A stretch of DNA of 34,876 nucleotides from Thermoplasmatota archaeon (GTDB taxonomy: Archaea; Thermoplasmatota; Thermoplasmata; Thermoplasmatales; Thermoplasmataceae): assembly GCA_023379435.1 (NCBI GenBank), contig JAMCUH010000007.1, forward strand, positions 29,130 through 64,005, read 5' to 3'. Shown here one piece after another: positions 1-7,371 of the stretch (positions are counted from its first letter, which is position 1; each line of letters begins with the position of its first letter). Below the pieces are notes generated by a model. It saw only the letters and a program-made list of their open reading frames with translations, made no database searches and was not told the DNA's origin. Made by a program: the position numbers and the translations under genes.

Positions 1-434
1 CATCCCATCTCATTCAAAAGCGTAGAATTGATGTATGAGGCGTCAGGCGGGGAATATTTCACCAGTAGACCATCCCTGGCAGCCTCAACCCCGTTTATGT
101 TTGTCAGACCTATGACAATGTTGGCCTTTGGACTGCTCTTCTGACTTTCCAATGTTGAAAGAAGTCCATTCTTAGGATACTCCACAACAATATTCACGTG
201 GTACTCTTTCTCAAATGTACCAAAAACTATGTTGTAGGCAGCCGTTTTATTAAGTCCATCGGCCATGAATGACGAGTAAGTGTATACAACAATGGTCTTT
301 TCCTTTGGGGCTCTGTTTTCCAAACTGTAAAATATGGAAAAACCCGCAACAACAAAAACCAGGGCCACTATAACCGCAATGATCTTCCTCTTATACGGTT
401 CCATTTTTCCTTTTCTTTCTCTCGTAGGATCCAT
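1..434 (-). CDS. Thiamine-type ABC transporter substrate-binding protein, 5' part only
   Basis: This gene is absent from the ORF track because it runs off the left edge. Reading the minus strand from ATG at 434 gives 144 codons with no stop. A basic N-terminus is followed by one hydrophobic segment at about residues 19-38, which looks like a signal anchor; no lipobox cysteine is seen. The part after it begins 'TIVVYTYSSF' and continues with 'NIVIGLTNINGVEAARDGLL', which matches the start of ThiB/TbpA-type periplasmic binding proteins (PBP2 fold, typically about 330 residues). Such proteins capture thiamine or a phosphate ester and hand it to an ABC permease. The TPP riboswitch directly upstream strongly supports a thiamine role. 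A ribosome binding site (AGGAG) lies 6 bases before the ATG. The permease and ATPase would be expected beyond the window. Another thiamine-precursor specificity is possible. Confidence 0.75.
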   Translation of the reverse strand, partial: MDPTRERKGKMEPYKRKIIAVIVALVFVVAGFSIFYSLENRAPKEKTIVVYTYSSFMADGLNKTAAYNIVFGTFEKEYHVNIVVEYPKNGLLSTLESQKSSPKANIVIGLTNINGVEAARDGLLVKYSPPDASYINSTLLNEMG

Positions 435-446
435 TTCAATCTCCTA

Positions 447-556
447 CCAGAGAAGCGATGCACAAAGCTTGCTTCCCTTCGCCGGTATTATCCGGATCAG
501 GTTCAAGGGTCGGCAACACGGAAGTTGCCCTCTCAGCTTTACTGCGCTCCCCTAGC
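447..556 (-). promoter_or_regulatory. TPP (THI-box) riboswitch
   Basis: The minus strand carries the TPP aptamer consensus: 'CTGAGAGGG', then 'ACCCTTGAACCTGATCCGG', then 'ATAATACCGGCGAAGGGA'. The closing helix is long. AAAGCT (533-538) pairs with AGCTTT (465-470). After an internal loop, AGGGGAGCG (546-554) pairs with CGCTTCTCT (449-457), allowing G-U pairs. The last paired bases lie directly before the GGTAGGAG ribosome binding site of the downstream gene. This favours ligand-dependent hiding of the start region over a terminator switch, and no U-run terminator is visible. The element sits only 13 bases before the thiamine-binding-protein ATG, so thiamine pyrophosphate should repress uptake. 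Confidence 0.93.
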
Positions 557-562
557 ATGCAT

Positions 563-606
563 GTATTGCAATACGGTTATTATCCTTTATGATCATGAAT
601 ATTCAT
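563..606 (-). promoter_or_regulatory. Putative promoter/operator region of the thiamine riboswitch transcript
   Basis: Upstream of the riboswitch, the minus strand reads CATAAAGGATAATAACC (575-591), a weak AT-rich box A candidate about 24-30 bases before the 5' end of the aptamer. Two perfect 12-base palindromes flank it: GTATTGCAATAC at 563-574, near the expected transcript start, and ATGAATATTCAT at 595-606. Promoter placement is inference from the usual archaeal box A to start distance. Confidence 0.35.
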
Positions 607-612
607 AGAAGA

Positions 613-2397
613 TTATGAAATAACTTCCATTGTTAATTTTTCCTTAAAAAGGCGATCCTTGGTGAATAGAATGAGAATGATCAGAAAAATGATAGAGGAA
701 ATAGTGCCAAATACTGCCAGGGACACAGGGGAATCCGTGATGGAAAGACGTAGCTGCTCAACTTCCCCCAGCAGGCTGCTGAAGTAGTTCCAGGACAGCT
801 GCGCATTTATGAAATAGGAAAAGTTATAGGTAAAAACCATAAACAGGCCGCCGAGCACCGATATTGCAGAGGCATAAAATTTCTCATCCACAATGATCAA
901 AAAGGCCAGGGGCCAGATGAGGTATTGCGGATTTGCAAAATTATAAGTGAGCATGAATACAAGCATCAGAATCACAAAATAAGTTTCAGTGCCTAACCTG
1001 AATTTAATGGATAATACAGTAATTACGACATAAAATGGGGCAAAAACGTAAAGAAACAGTGAGGGGAAAGACCGTATGTGAAGGAGTGGTACAAGAAGCT
1101 GCCATGTGAGACCCTGGGAATAAAATATTCCAAATGCTGTTGGTACAGATCTGCCCACAATGAATGTTGAAATATCTTGGATAAAATTTCCAGATATCTC
1201 ATACATCAAAACAATGAACAGTGCAACTGGAATTATTCCTACGAGCGCCTTCCATTTTTTATCCGATCTGAAGAGAAGCATGGGGACCATAAGAAACGGG
1301 AAAACCTTTATTGCTCCTCCAATGCATACGAAAAGCATCGACATGAAGTCATTTTTGGAACGATGATAGATGATTCCCTGCAGCATGAATGCAAGAGCAA
1401 GCACATCAAGCTGCCCCCAGAGCACTCCAACGATTATGGCAAAAGGGTTGAGTATCCAGAGCTTCCATGAAGTCTGGCCTGTAAGTTTCCTGATATTTGA
1501 GGCAATCCAGAAAAACGAGATTACCATTGGGAGCTTTATAATGCCGTACAGGAAATAGAGATTTGTGCCGGCCAGTGAACGCCAGGGTGAATAAATTGCT
1601 CCGCCAGCAACTCCAACATAATTGAGCAGGGATGCTGATGGAATCTTCATCTGCAGGATGAGGGAATACATCTCTGAAGAGAACACGCTCCATGGTATGA
1701 ATCCTGGAGGATACTCCCATTGCAGTGAAGGTGCAAGATTCCTGCTAACGATGTATGGATTCACATGTTGCAGGACAAACATACCGGAAGAGATCATGAA
1801 ATAATCGTCATATCTCTGACCGAAAAGAACGCTCATGCCTATGAAGACAGGAAGGAGGAAGAGAAAATTTCTTCTTCTTATCTTGACTGCTAAAAGAAAG
1901 AATACAACGAATGCTGCACCCGTGAACAGCAATGATTCCATCAGCAGCCCCTGATATTCAGGCATTATCCTGAGATCTGCATTGTAAAATGCAGAACCGT
2001 TGACTTCCATCTCCAGACTGGGAGACAAATTACTGATACCATGTGGAACACTCACATATGTGACGTAATAATCCCTGGGTGTAAAACTGCTGTTATCCAA
2101 AACTTTTGAACTTTCGCCACAGTCAATCACAACCTTCAGAGAAGAAAAATTTTCATCGGAGATAACGGTAATCTTTATGGAAACTGAGCTCATACTACTT
2201 CTCTCAACAGTCAGATCAACAGGAGAGATTCTCACAACAGGTTCACCATGTGTTCCGGAGAGACATGCCTCATTCTGGCCATGAAAATTCACAGAGCCAA
2301 GAACTGAATAAGATATGAACGCAATGCCAAGTGCAAGAAGCATGTATGCCAGTAAGTTCCTCTTTCTTTCTGCCAGACCATTCTCAGTGATTTTCAT
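613..2397 (-). CDS. GT-C-type integral membrane glycosyltransferase (DUF2029/GT87-like)
   Basis: A 594-residue polytopic membrane protein. One N-terminal membrane segment (about 15-35) is followed by an external beta-rich-looking domain of about 110 residues, then roughly ten hydrophobic segments. Two motifs are typical of GT-C mannosyltransferase-like proteins that use polyprenyl-phosphate sugars. The first is an acidic loop and 'WEYPPG' after the first membrane helices of the core. The second is 'LWGQLDVLALAF' followed by 'GGAIKVFPFLMVP'. In archaea such enzymes act in N-glycan or lipid-linked sugar synthesis at the outer face of the membrane. The exact donor and acceptor cannot be read from sequence. 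The gene is monocistronic and divergent from the DUF99 gene. A TTTAAA-like box near 2438-2446 is a possible promoter, and no clear ribosome binding site precedes the ATG. Confidence 0.6.
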   Translation of the reverse strand: MKITENGLAERKRNLLAYMLLALGIAFISYSVLGSVNFHGQNEACLSGTHGEPVVRISPVDLTVERSSMSSVSIKITVISDENFSSLKVVIDCGESSKVLDNSSFTPRDYYVTYVSVPHGISNLSPSLEMEVNGSAFYNADLRIMPEYQGLLMESLLFTGAAFVVFFLLAVKIRRRNFLFLLPVFIGMSVLFGQRYDDYFMISSGMFVLQHVNPYIVSRNLAPSLQWEYPPGFIPWSVFSSEMYSLILQMKIPSASLLNYVGVAGGAIYSPWRSLAGTNLYFLYGIIKLPMVISFFWIASNIRKLTGQTSWKLWILNPFAIIVGVLWGQLDVLALAFMLQGIIYHRSKNDFMSMLFVCIGGAIKVFPFLMVPMLLFRSDKKWKALVGIIPVALFIVLMYEISGNFIQDISTFIVGRSVPTAFGIFYSQGLTWQLLVPLLHIRSFPSLFLYVFAPFYVVITVLSIKFRLGTETYFVILMLVFMLTYNFANPQYLIWPLAFLIIVDEKFYASAISVLGGLFMVFTYNFSYFINAQLSWNYFSSLLGEVEQLRLSITDSPVSLAVFGTISSIIFLIILILFTKDRLFKEKLTMEVIS

Positions 2398-2467
2398 TCA
2401 TTGGTTCCCGGTAAGAAATGATAGGGAAATTTCAAATTTAAAGTACTCACAGGCATCAATGACATTG

Positions 2468-2475
2468 TTTATAAC
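2468..2475 (+). promoter_or_regulatory. Box A (TATA) promoter of the DUF99 gene
   Basis: TTTATAAC is centred about 25 bases before the GTG start at 2496, and no Shine-Dalgarno is present. This is the geometry expected for a leaderless transcript. Confidence 0.5.
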
Positions 2476-2495
2476 AACCTGAATCATGTTTTTTC

Positions 2496-3068
2496 GTGAT
2501 AAAACAGAAATCCAAAATCCTCGGTATAGCTGATGCCCCTTTCATGAGAGGAGATGCCATTTCAAAGCTTGTTTCAGTTCTCGTATCACACGATTTTCAC
2601 ATAGAGGCCATAAATGTGCACGAAATTGAGGTTGATGGTTCTGATGCCGAAGATGCAATACTAAGCCTTTCCACATCACCCCATGGCATAGCAGCAGGCA
2701 TAATCATGACGCATGGGATCACATTCGCTGGCTTTAATATAATAGATCCGGCCAGATTGAGTGAACGGCTGGATAGGCCAGTGATCTCAGTTACCAGGAA
2801 AAAGCCAGACACAGAAGCAATGCTTTCAGCCATTAGAAAGCATTCATATTCACCGGATAAGGAGGCAATCCTGGTAAATACCATACCAATAAGATTCGAA
2901 ATAGGGGATGGAAAATTCCTGTACGGAAATTATCATGGATTGACGATGAGAGAAGCACAGAATATAGTTAAAAAATCCATAATGAGGGGCAACATGCCAG
3001 AACCCGTAAGGATTGCTCACCTTATGGGAGAGGCAATTGTCCTTGGAAAAACAAAAAACAGGATATGA
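2496..3068 (+). CDS. DUF99 family protein (UPF0215, endonuclease V-like fold)
   Basis: 190 residues, the normal length for the archaeal DUF99/UPF0215 family. The family pattern is visible in 'GITFAGFNIIDPARLSERL' followed by 'RPVISVTRKKPD', and in the C-terminal segment 'HLMGEAIVLG'. DUF99 proteins are related in fold to endonuclease V, but their molecular role is not established, so no activity is assigned. GTG at 2496 is the only in-frame start that fits. The ATG at 2486 is in another frame, and the TATA box at 2468-2475 places transcription initiation at or beside the GTG. The gene ends 2 bases before the convergent NifX-like gene. Confidence 0.8.
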   Translation: MIKQKSKILGIADAPFMRGDAISKLVSVLVSHDFHIEAINVHEIEVDGSDAEDAILSLSTSPHGIAAGIIMTHGITFAGFNIIDPARLSERLDRPVISVTRKKPDTEAMLSAIRKHSYSPDKEAILVNTIPIRFEIGDGKFLYGNYHGLTMREAQNIVKKSIMRGNMPEPVRIAHLMGEAIVLGKTKNRI

Positions 3069-3070
3069 AA

Positions 3071-3421
3071 TTACTCCTGATACATTATGGGCTCAAGCTC
3101 AGGGATAACAAGCCTTGGAATCTTGTCCAGATTCTTCATCATATCATCGAGCTTCTCTTCCTCAACAGGAATGTAATTCATCCTTCCCTTTGACATGAAA
3201 TAGGAACCTGGGCATAATGTGCCTTCTTTGACAATTATGGCATCCGGCTTCAACTGTATTATTCCTGCCATTGCCCTTTCCTTGCCACCGTGCATGGCTC
3301 CATAACCTGGGTTCTCATATTCTTTGATCTCCTTTGTTTCCGTGTCTATTAACATGATTGAACTTCCGTATTCCATGGGTACGAAGTAGTTTTCCTCATC
3401 CACAACCGCAACGACTTTCAT
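3071..3421 (-). CDS. NifX/NifB-like small protein (dinitrogenase FeMo-cofactor biosynthesis domain)
   Basis: 116 residues. It opens with 'MKVVAVVDEENYFVPMEYG' and continues with an acidic strand ('LIDTETKEIKEYENPG') and 'AMAGIIQLKPDAIIVKEG', ending the core in 'GRMNYIPVEE'. This strand-helix order matches the RNase H-like fold of the dinitrogenase iron-molybdenum cofactor family. The family also occurs in many archaea that do not fix nitrogen, where its job is mostly unknown; binding of a metal cluster or cofactor is a family-based guess. It has a GAGG ribosome binding site 5 bases before the ATG. It lies 52 bases downstream of purM on the same strand, so the two may be cotranscribed. The assignment is moderate because the usual conserved glycine/histidine pattern is only partly kept. 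Confidence 0.5.
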   Translation of the reverse strand: MKVVAVVDEENYFVPMEYGSSIMLIDTETKEIKEYENPGYGAMHGGKERAMAGIIQLKPDAIIVKEGTLCPGSYFMSKGRMNYIPVEEEKLDDMMKNLDKIPRLVIPELEPIMYQE

Positions 3422-3473
3422 AAATCCTCATTTAGTTTAAGAGTAAAAACTTTTTGTAGTGCCCTGAGAAATT

Positions 3474-4484
3474 TCAGTAGTAGCCCTGGAAACTTACCTC
3501 GTACTTTGGAATGGATATCCCTATGCCTTTTTCCACATGTCCTATCTCCCTTACAGGTACCCTTCCCCTCATGGCATTCATGAAATCCACCTTGCTCTCC
3601 TCGTCTATCACTATAACGAATCCCATGCCCATGTTAAAGGTTTCGAACATCTGCTGCATGCTGTATCCTCCAAATTCCTGGATCCTGTTAAAAACGTTCT
3701 GAGGTTCAAATGGATTATCCAGAACATAAGCCATGTCCTTCATTCTCACAATATTCCTGACGCCTCCGCCTGTTATGTTTGCCATTCCCTTTATGTTCAC
3801 AATATTCATTATGTCCAGAACTTCCCTGACATATATTCTCGTTGGCTCCAGAAGTACCTCATAGGTTTTCTTGCTATCGCCGGGAAACGTGTCATCATAA
3901 ACTAAGCCAGCCTTCTTTATGGCAGATCTCACAGATGTGAAGCCGTTGGAATGCAGACCGCTACTCTGAAGTGCAAATACTATGTCACCATCACTTATTC
4001 CCTCACCGTTTATTATCTGGCTTTTCTGCACAATTCCCACAGCAGCACCAGCAAGATCAACATGATTTACAAGATCGGGGACAATTGCCGTTTCCCCCCC
4101 GACAAGTGTAACATTGGCAATCTGGGCTCCAACATTAAGACCGTTGCCGATCTGTCTGGCCATTTCCGGATCGGCGTTCCTGAGCTGTATATAATCAACC
4201 ATTGCAATGGGCTCAGAACCTGCTGTTATGGCATCGTTCACACACATGGCAATGCAGTCTATTCCGATGGTATCCAGTTTGCCGATATCCTCGGCAATCA
4301 TGATCTTGGTTCCTACGTTGTCGGTATTGAACGAAAGGGCGAATGTCCCCATGTCAATGAGTGAAGTGAATCCGCCAAAGCTTCCTATTACCCTGAAATC
4401 TTCCCTCTTATACTTAAACTGCCTCAGTAGGGATTCAACAAAATTTCCCTGACCTTTTCGGTCCAAAACAGAGTCTCCTTCCAT
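3474..4484 (-). CDS. purM: Phosphoribosylformylglycinamidine cyclo-ligase (AIR synthetase)
   Basis: 336 residues, full length for PurM. It performs the fifth step of de novo purine synthesis, the ATP-dependent ring closure of FGAM to aminoimidazole ribotide in the cytoplasm. Family motifs in order are 'NTDNVGTKIMIAEDIGK' (the usual TDGVGTK motif has N for G here), 'DCIAMCVNDAITAGSEP', 'VGGETAIVPDL', 'SSGLHSNGFTSVR', 'LLEPTRIYV' and 'ITGGGVRNIVRM'. The ATG at 4484 is supported by a TATA box about 24 bases upstream. The NifX-like gene follows it. purD, another purine gene, is in the window but 29 kb away, so the pathway is not clustered here. Confidence 0.93.
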   Translation of the reverse strand: MEGDSVLDRKGQGNFVESLLRQFKYKREDFRVIGSFGGFTSLIDMGTFALSFNTDNVGTKIMIAEDIGKLDTIGIDCIAMCVNDAITAGSEPIAMVDYIQLRNADPEMARQIGNGLNVGAQIANVTLVGGETAIVPDLVNHVDLAGAAVGIVQKSQIINGEGISDGDIVFALQSSGLHSNGFTSVRSAIKKAGLVYDDTFPGDSKKTYEVLLEPTRIYVREVLDIMNIVNIKGMANITGGGVRNIVRMKDMAYVLDNPFEPQNVFNRIQEFGGYSMQQMFETFNMGMGFVIVIDEESKVDFMNAMRGRVPVREIGHVEKGIGISIPKYEVSFQGYY

Positions 4485-4502
4485 GCAACCATATCACTAA
4501 AA

Positions 4503-4512
4503 TATAATTAAA
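4503..4512 (-). promoter_or_regulatory. Box A (TATA) promoter of purM
   Basis: On the minus strand TTTAATTATA is centred about 24 bases before the purM ATG, which suggests a leaderless or nearly leaderless transcript. Confidence 0.45.
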
Positions 4513-4688
4513 TTTCATGAAATTTACCACTGAAGTCTGCTATCATATTTATCAGGATTCTCACGTGCAATAAATCATCGGGGCCATTTAACACCTATCC
4601 TGACAGCACATCGAAGGAAAATGGATCGCCTTTCGCTTTACTCACAGAAAAATATAAGACCGGTAGTGTTTATAGTGACAGGATAAAT

Positions 4689-4829
4689 ATGGCGGAAGAA
4701 AAGGCGAAGAAGGTAGGGGAAAAGGCGGGAGAGGTAACAGGAAAGGCAGCAAGGGACGTCGCAGAGGGGACGAAGTCGTTCTTTAAGGGGATAAAGAAGG
4801 GGATTGGCAAAAAAGGAGAGGAAAAATAA
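4689..4829 (+). CDS. Small lysine-rich amphipathic protein (46 aa)
   Basis: Too short for the ORF track. The minus-strand ORF 4638-4886 listed there is its shadow. ATG at 4689 opens 46 codons ending in TAA at 4827-4829. The product is almost entirely K, E, G and A, beginning 'MAEEKAKKVGEKAGEV' with a single hydrophobic patch 'SFFKGIKKGIG' near the C-terminus. It has no cysteine, tryptophan or proline. The composition recalls LEA-like or other disordered/amphipathic stress proteins, but no family is assigned. A box A (AAATATAAG, 4650-4658) predicts transcription from about 4680, leaving a 9-base leader. Nearly every codon is compatible with a real, highly biased peptide and not random DNA. It lies upstream of the zinc ferredoxin gene, which has its own promoter. 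Confidence 0.55.
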   Translation: MAEEKAKKVGEKAGEVTGKAARDVAEGTKSFFKGIKKGIGKKGEEK

Positions 4830-4888
4830 GCCTCTATATGAACTTATGGAGCTGTTAGTTGGATACTTTGACCCTGTTTTACACATAG

Positions 4889-4896
4889 TTTAAATA
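4889..4896 (+). promoter_or_regulatory. Box A (TATA) promoter of the zinc ferredoxin gene
   Basis: TTTAAATA is centred 34 bases before the preferred GTG start at 4927. Transcription would start near 4919, just ahead of or within the GGTGAT ribosome binding site. The GTG used by the ORF track at 4897 lies only 1 base after this box and would not be transcribed. Confidence 0.5.
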
Positions 4897-4926
4897 GTGT
4901 TCATTACATTTAGAATAGGTGATAAA

Positions 4927-5364
4927 GTGGGAAAGGTTAAACTCGAATCGCTTGACTACAAACCCAAGCCAATAGATGAGAATTTTGCTGAGGACAAAAC
5001 AAATTACCCGATAACAGGGAAGCATCATGACCATGATGTCAGGGCAGAAGGCATTCAGAGAATGGATGCTGAGGGAAAGCCCTATCCCACGAAGTGGGGA
5101 ATTCATGGGACTAAGGTTGCTGTTGACTGGGAAACTTGCATTGCTGACGGCGCATGCATGGATGTCTGCCCTGTATCATTGTTCGAATGGGTGCTTAATG
5201 AGGGACAGGCCGGGACCGGCAACGACAAAGACATTTCCGGTGATAAGGAGCTCTATGCGAAATACAGAACCGATAAGTGCGATCCTGTTAGGGAAAGCGA
5301 GTGCATTTTCTGTATGGCATGTGAAAGCGTCTGCCCGACAAGAGCAATAAAAATCACTCCATGA
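4927..5364 (+). CDS. zfx: Zinc-containing seven-iron ferredoxin
   Basis: Cytosolic electron carrier of the Sulfolobus/Thermoplasma type, holding one [3Fe-4S] and one [4Fe-4S] cluster plus a structural zinc. The N-terminal extension carries the histidine-rich zinc region 'TGKHHDHDVRAEG' and 'WGIHGTKVAVDW'. The core has 'CIADGACMDVCPV' and 'CDPVRESECIFCMACESVCP', which hold the seven cluster cysteines, and the family C-terminus 'RAIKITP'. In this group it is the electron acceptor of 2-oxoacid:ferredoxin oxidoreductase, which is encoded 6 kb away. I moved the start from GTG 4897 to GTG 4927: a GGTGAT ribosome binding site precedes 4927, the TATA box overlaps the earlier choice, and the 145-residue product matches family length. 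The A24 peptidase gene follows after 33 bases. Confidence 0.93.
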   Translation: MGKVKLESLDYKPKPIDENFAEDKTNYPITGKHHDHDVRAEGIQRMDAEGKPYPTKWGIHGTKVAVDWETCIADGACMDVCPVSLFEWVLNEGQAGTGNDKDISGDKELYAKYRTDKCDPVRESECIFCMACESVCPTRAIKITP

Positions 5365-5397
5365 AATAAGAAATGAAAAGGGGGACAGTCTGACCGA

Positions 5398-6144
5398 ATG
5401 CCAAGCCCCCAATCTCTCTATTTTGCTCTCCCATTGTTTTTTGTAGCAGATATTTCACTTCTTTATGGCGCTTTCTACGACATAAGGGATAGAAAGGTCA
5501 ACTCATTTCTGTTTGTTCCTCTTTTTGTCTTTGCGCTTGTGATATATGCAATTGCAGGTTATTCTCCAGTCTTCATAGGGATAAGCTCGGCTTTTTTTGT
5601 CATAACGTTCTTTGATCTTAAACCCCTCGCATACGCTTTGACCGGCATATTATTTCTTGGCATATTCATAATCATCGATTTTATAACGGGATTGTCATAT
5701 TCCACTTATTTTCTCTATTTTATCGTTTTATTCATGATTTACATAATAGGCACTGGAGAAAGATATTTCGGCATAGGGGATATTAAGGCACTCATAGCAC
5801 TCTCCTTCTCCTTTCTTGCTCCATTTCAAGATTCCGTCACAGCGGCGCAGAGTGCCTATCTGAGTCTTGTTCCATTTGACATGGTTCTTCTTATCAATAC
5901 CGCCATTATTTCTCTTCTGTTCATACCATACCTTGCAGTATACAATTACAGGAGAGCTGGAAAGATAAAGGCATACCATCTTTTTGCTGTGGATTATGAT
6001 CAGAAACTTTACGGTGCCAATCCCGAAAGGTACCGGATTGCAGATTACCGCGGATCCAAGATAATGGTTTACGGTGCTCCGACACTTCTGACAATCTATA
6101 TAGCATTCTTCATTTCATATCTTGCCGGACTCTGGTTCATTTAG
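5398..6144 (+). CDS. A24-family aspartate peptidase (archaeal prepilin/preflagellin peptidase, FlaK/PibD-like)
   Basis: 248-residue membrane protein with about six hydrophobic segments. Both catalytic aspartates of the prepilin peptidase family are visible: Asp28 in 'FYDIRDRKVN' at the end of the first membrane helix, and Asp128 in the 'GIGD' motif (125-128) followed by 'IKALIALS'. These enzymes cut class III signal peptides of archaellins, pilins and some sugar-binding proteins on the cytoplasmic side of the membrane. The C-terminal third contains a soluble stretch (about 190-225) before a last helix, longer than in minimal FlaK. No archaellum genes are nearby. The gene is followed after 6 bases by hutI and is probably cotranscribed with it. 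Confidence 0.8.
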   Translation: MPSPQSLYFALPLFFVADISLLYGAFYDIRDRKVNSFLFVPLFVFALVIYAIAGYSPVFIGISSAFFVITFFDLKPLAYALTGILFLGIFIIIDFITGLSYSTYFLYFIVLFMIYIIGTGERYFGIGDIKALIALSFSFLAPFQDSVTAAQSAYLSLVPFDMVLLINTAIISLLFIPYLAVYNYRRAGKIKAYHLFAVDYDQKLYGANPERYRIADYRGSKIMVYGAPTLLTIYIAFFISYLAGLWFI

Positions 6145-6150
6145 GTTATC

Positions 6151-7371
6151 ATGAGGACGATTGTAAGAAATATTGGAAGTATTGTTACACCCGTCCTGGA
6201 TAGAAGGGGTGATGCACATATTGAAGAGTACCGTAATAGAGACATAATCATTCATAATGGGAAAATAGAATCAATCGTAAGTGAAAATGCAGCACACTTG
6301 GATACAGGGGACTTCAGGGTTATTGACGCAGAACAGTCAGTTATCGCGCCCGGCTTTGTAGACTCCCATACGCACATTCTTTACTGCGGTAACAGGACAA
6401 AGGAATTCTATATGAGACTTGCCGGAAAGTCCTATCTTGACATACTTAAAGAGGGCGGTGGCATTCTGAATACAGTTGGTGAAACAAGGAAATGCAGTGC
6501 TGAAGGTCTCGTCAGGGAAACGCTCCCAAGGATTCTGAATGCGGTGAGCAACGGCACAACGACAATGGAGATCAAGACAGGCTACGGTCTAGACAGGGAA
6601 AATGAGTTGAAGATGCTGCACGCTGCCAAACTTATCAGGGAAAGAGATACAGTAAGAGTGGTTATAACTGCCCTACCCCTGCATGCCATTCCTGAAGGAA
6701 AAAAGGAGGGTGATTATGTATCCGAGGCACTTGATACGATTCTTCCAGAAATGACCGCTGATTCAGACTTTCTGGACATATTCTGCGACTCCGGAAGTTT
6801 TTCTCCAGAGTCACTAATGAAGCTCGGTCAGTTTGCTCAGTTAAAGAAAATACCATTGAGGGTACACAGCGGGGAGATAGCCAATATTGGGTGTGTTAAA
6901 GCCTCTATAAATTATGAAATTTCATCCTACGATCATATTTTACATATCGATGATGAAGATATTGCCATTATGAGGGAAAAGAAGGCATTTGCTACAATAC
7001 TTCCCGTTACTGCATTCGTTCTGGGCGAAAAGATGCCTGGACCAAGGAAACTGCTGGATGCAGGCATAAGGGTTTCAATAGGCACAGACTCTTCACCCCT
7101 AAATCCCTGCCAGAACATGCTTTTTGCCCAGTATCTCTCCGTGAGATACTGTGGTATGACTCCTGAAGAGGCATTCATCTCGTCAACAATCAACCCTGCG
7201 GTCTCACTCGGGCAGGGTGAGAGCGTTGGAAGCATAGAAGAGGGAAAATATGCAGACATGGTAATGCTCAATGTTAAGGAGATGGATGACATTCCTTTCA
7301 TGTGGGACTCAGGCATAGTGAGGGAGGTCCTGCACAACGGTAACGTAACATTCAGGAGTGAGACTTATTGA
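6151..7371 (+). CDS. hutI: Imidazolonepropionase
   Basis: 406 residues, typical for HutI, a metal-dependent amidohydrolase that opens the ring of imidazolone-5-propanoate in histidine degradation. Visible motifs are 'GFVDSHTH' with metal ligands His73 and His75, 'RLAGKSYLDILKEGGGI', 'EIKTGYGL', 'PLHAIPEG' with His178, 'RVHSGEI' with His239 and Glu242 (the family's HADE motif in altered form), and 'GTDSSPLNP' with Asp313. The usual 'KSGYGL' is 'KTGYGL'. No hutH, hutU or formiminoglutamate enzyme is in the window. The gene sits between an A24 peptidase and dph2 and is translationally coupled to dph2 by overlapping stop and start. A related amidohydrolase with another cyclic substrate is the main alternative. 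Confidence 0.8.
   Translation: MRTIVRNIGSIVTPVLDRRGDAHIEEYRNRDIIIHNGKIESIVSENAAHLDTGDFRVIDAEQSVIAPGFVDSHTHILYCGNRTKEFYMRLAGKSYLDILKEGGGILNTVGETRKCSAEGLVRETLPRILNAVSNGTTTMEIKTGYGLDRENELKMLHAAKLIRERDTVRVVITALPLHAIPEGKKEGDYVSEALDTILPEMTADSDFLDIFCDSGSFSPESLMKLGQFAQLKKIPLRVHSGEIANIGCVKASINYEISSYDHILHIDDEDIAIMREKKAFATILPVTAFVLGEKMPGPRKLLDAGIRVSIGTDSSPLNPCQNMLFAQYLSVRYCGMTPEEAFISSTINPAVSLGQGESVGSIEEGKYADMVMLNVKEMDDIPFMWDSGIVREVLHNGNVTFRSETY

Noticed and set aside
334-555. ORF of 73 codons on the plus strand over the thiamine gene start
   Set aside because: It is antisense to the binding-protein 5' end and the TPP riboswitch; no family match or promoter.
4638-4886. 82-codon minus-strand ORF with hydrophobic, cysteine-rich product
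   Set aside because: It is the antisense shadow of the lysine-rich 46-residue gene; complementary codons of K/E/G-rich DNA give F/L/S/P-rich peptides.
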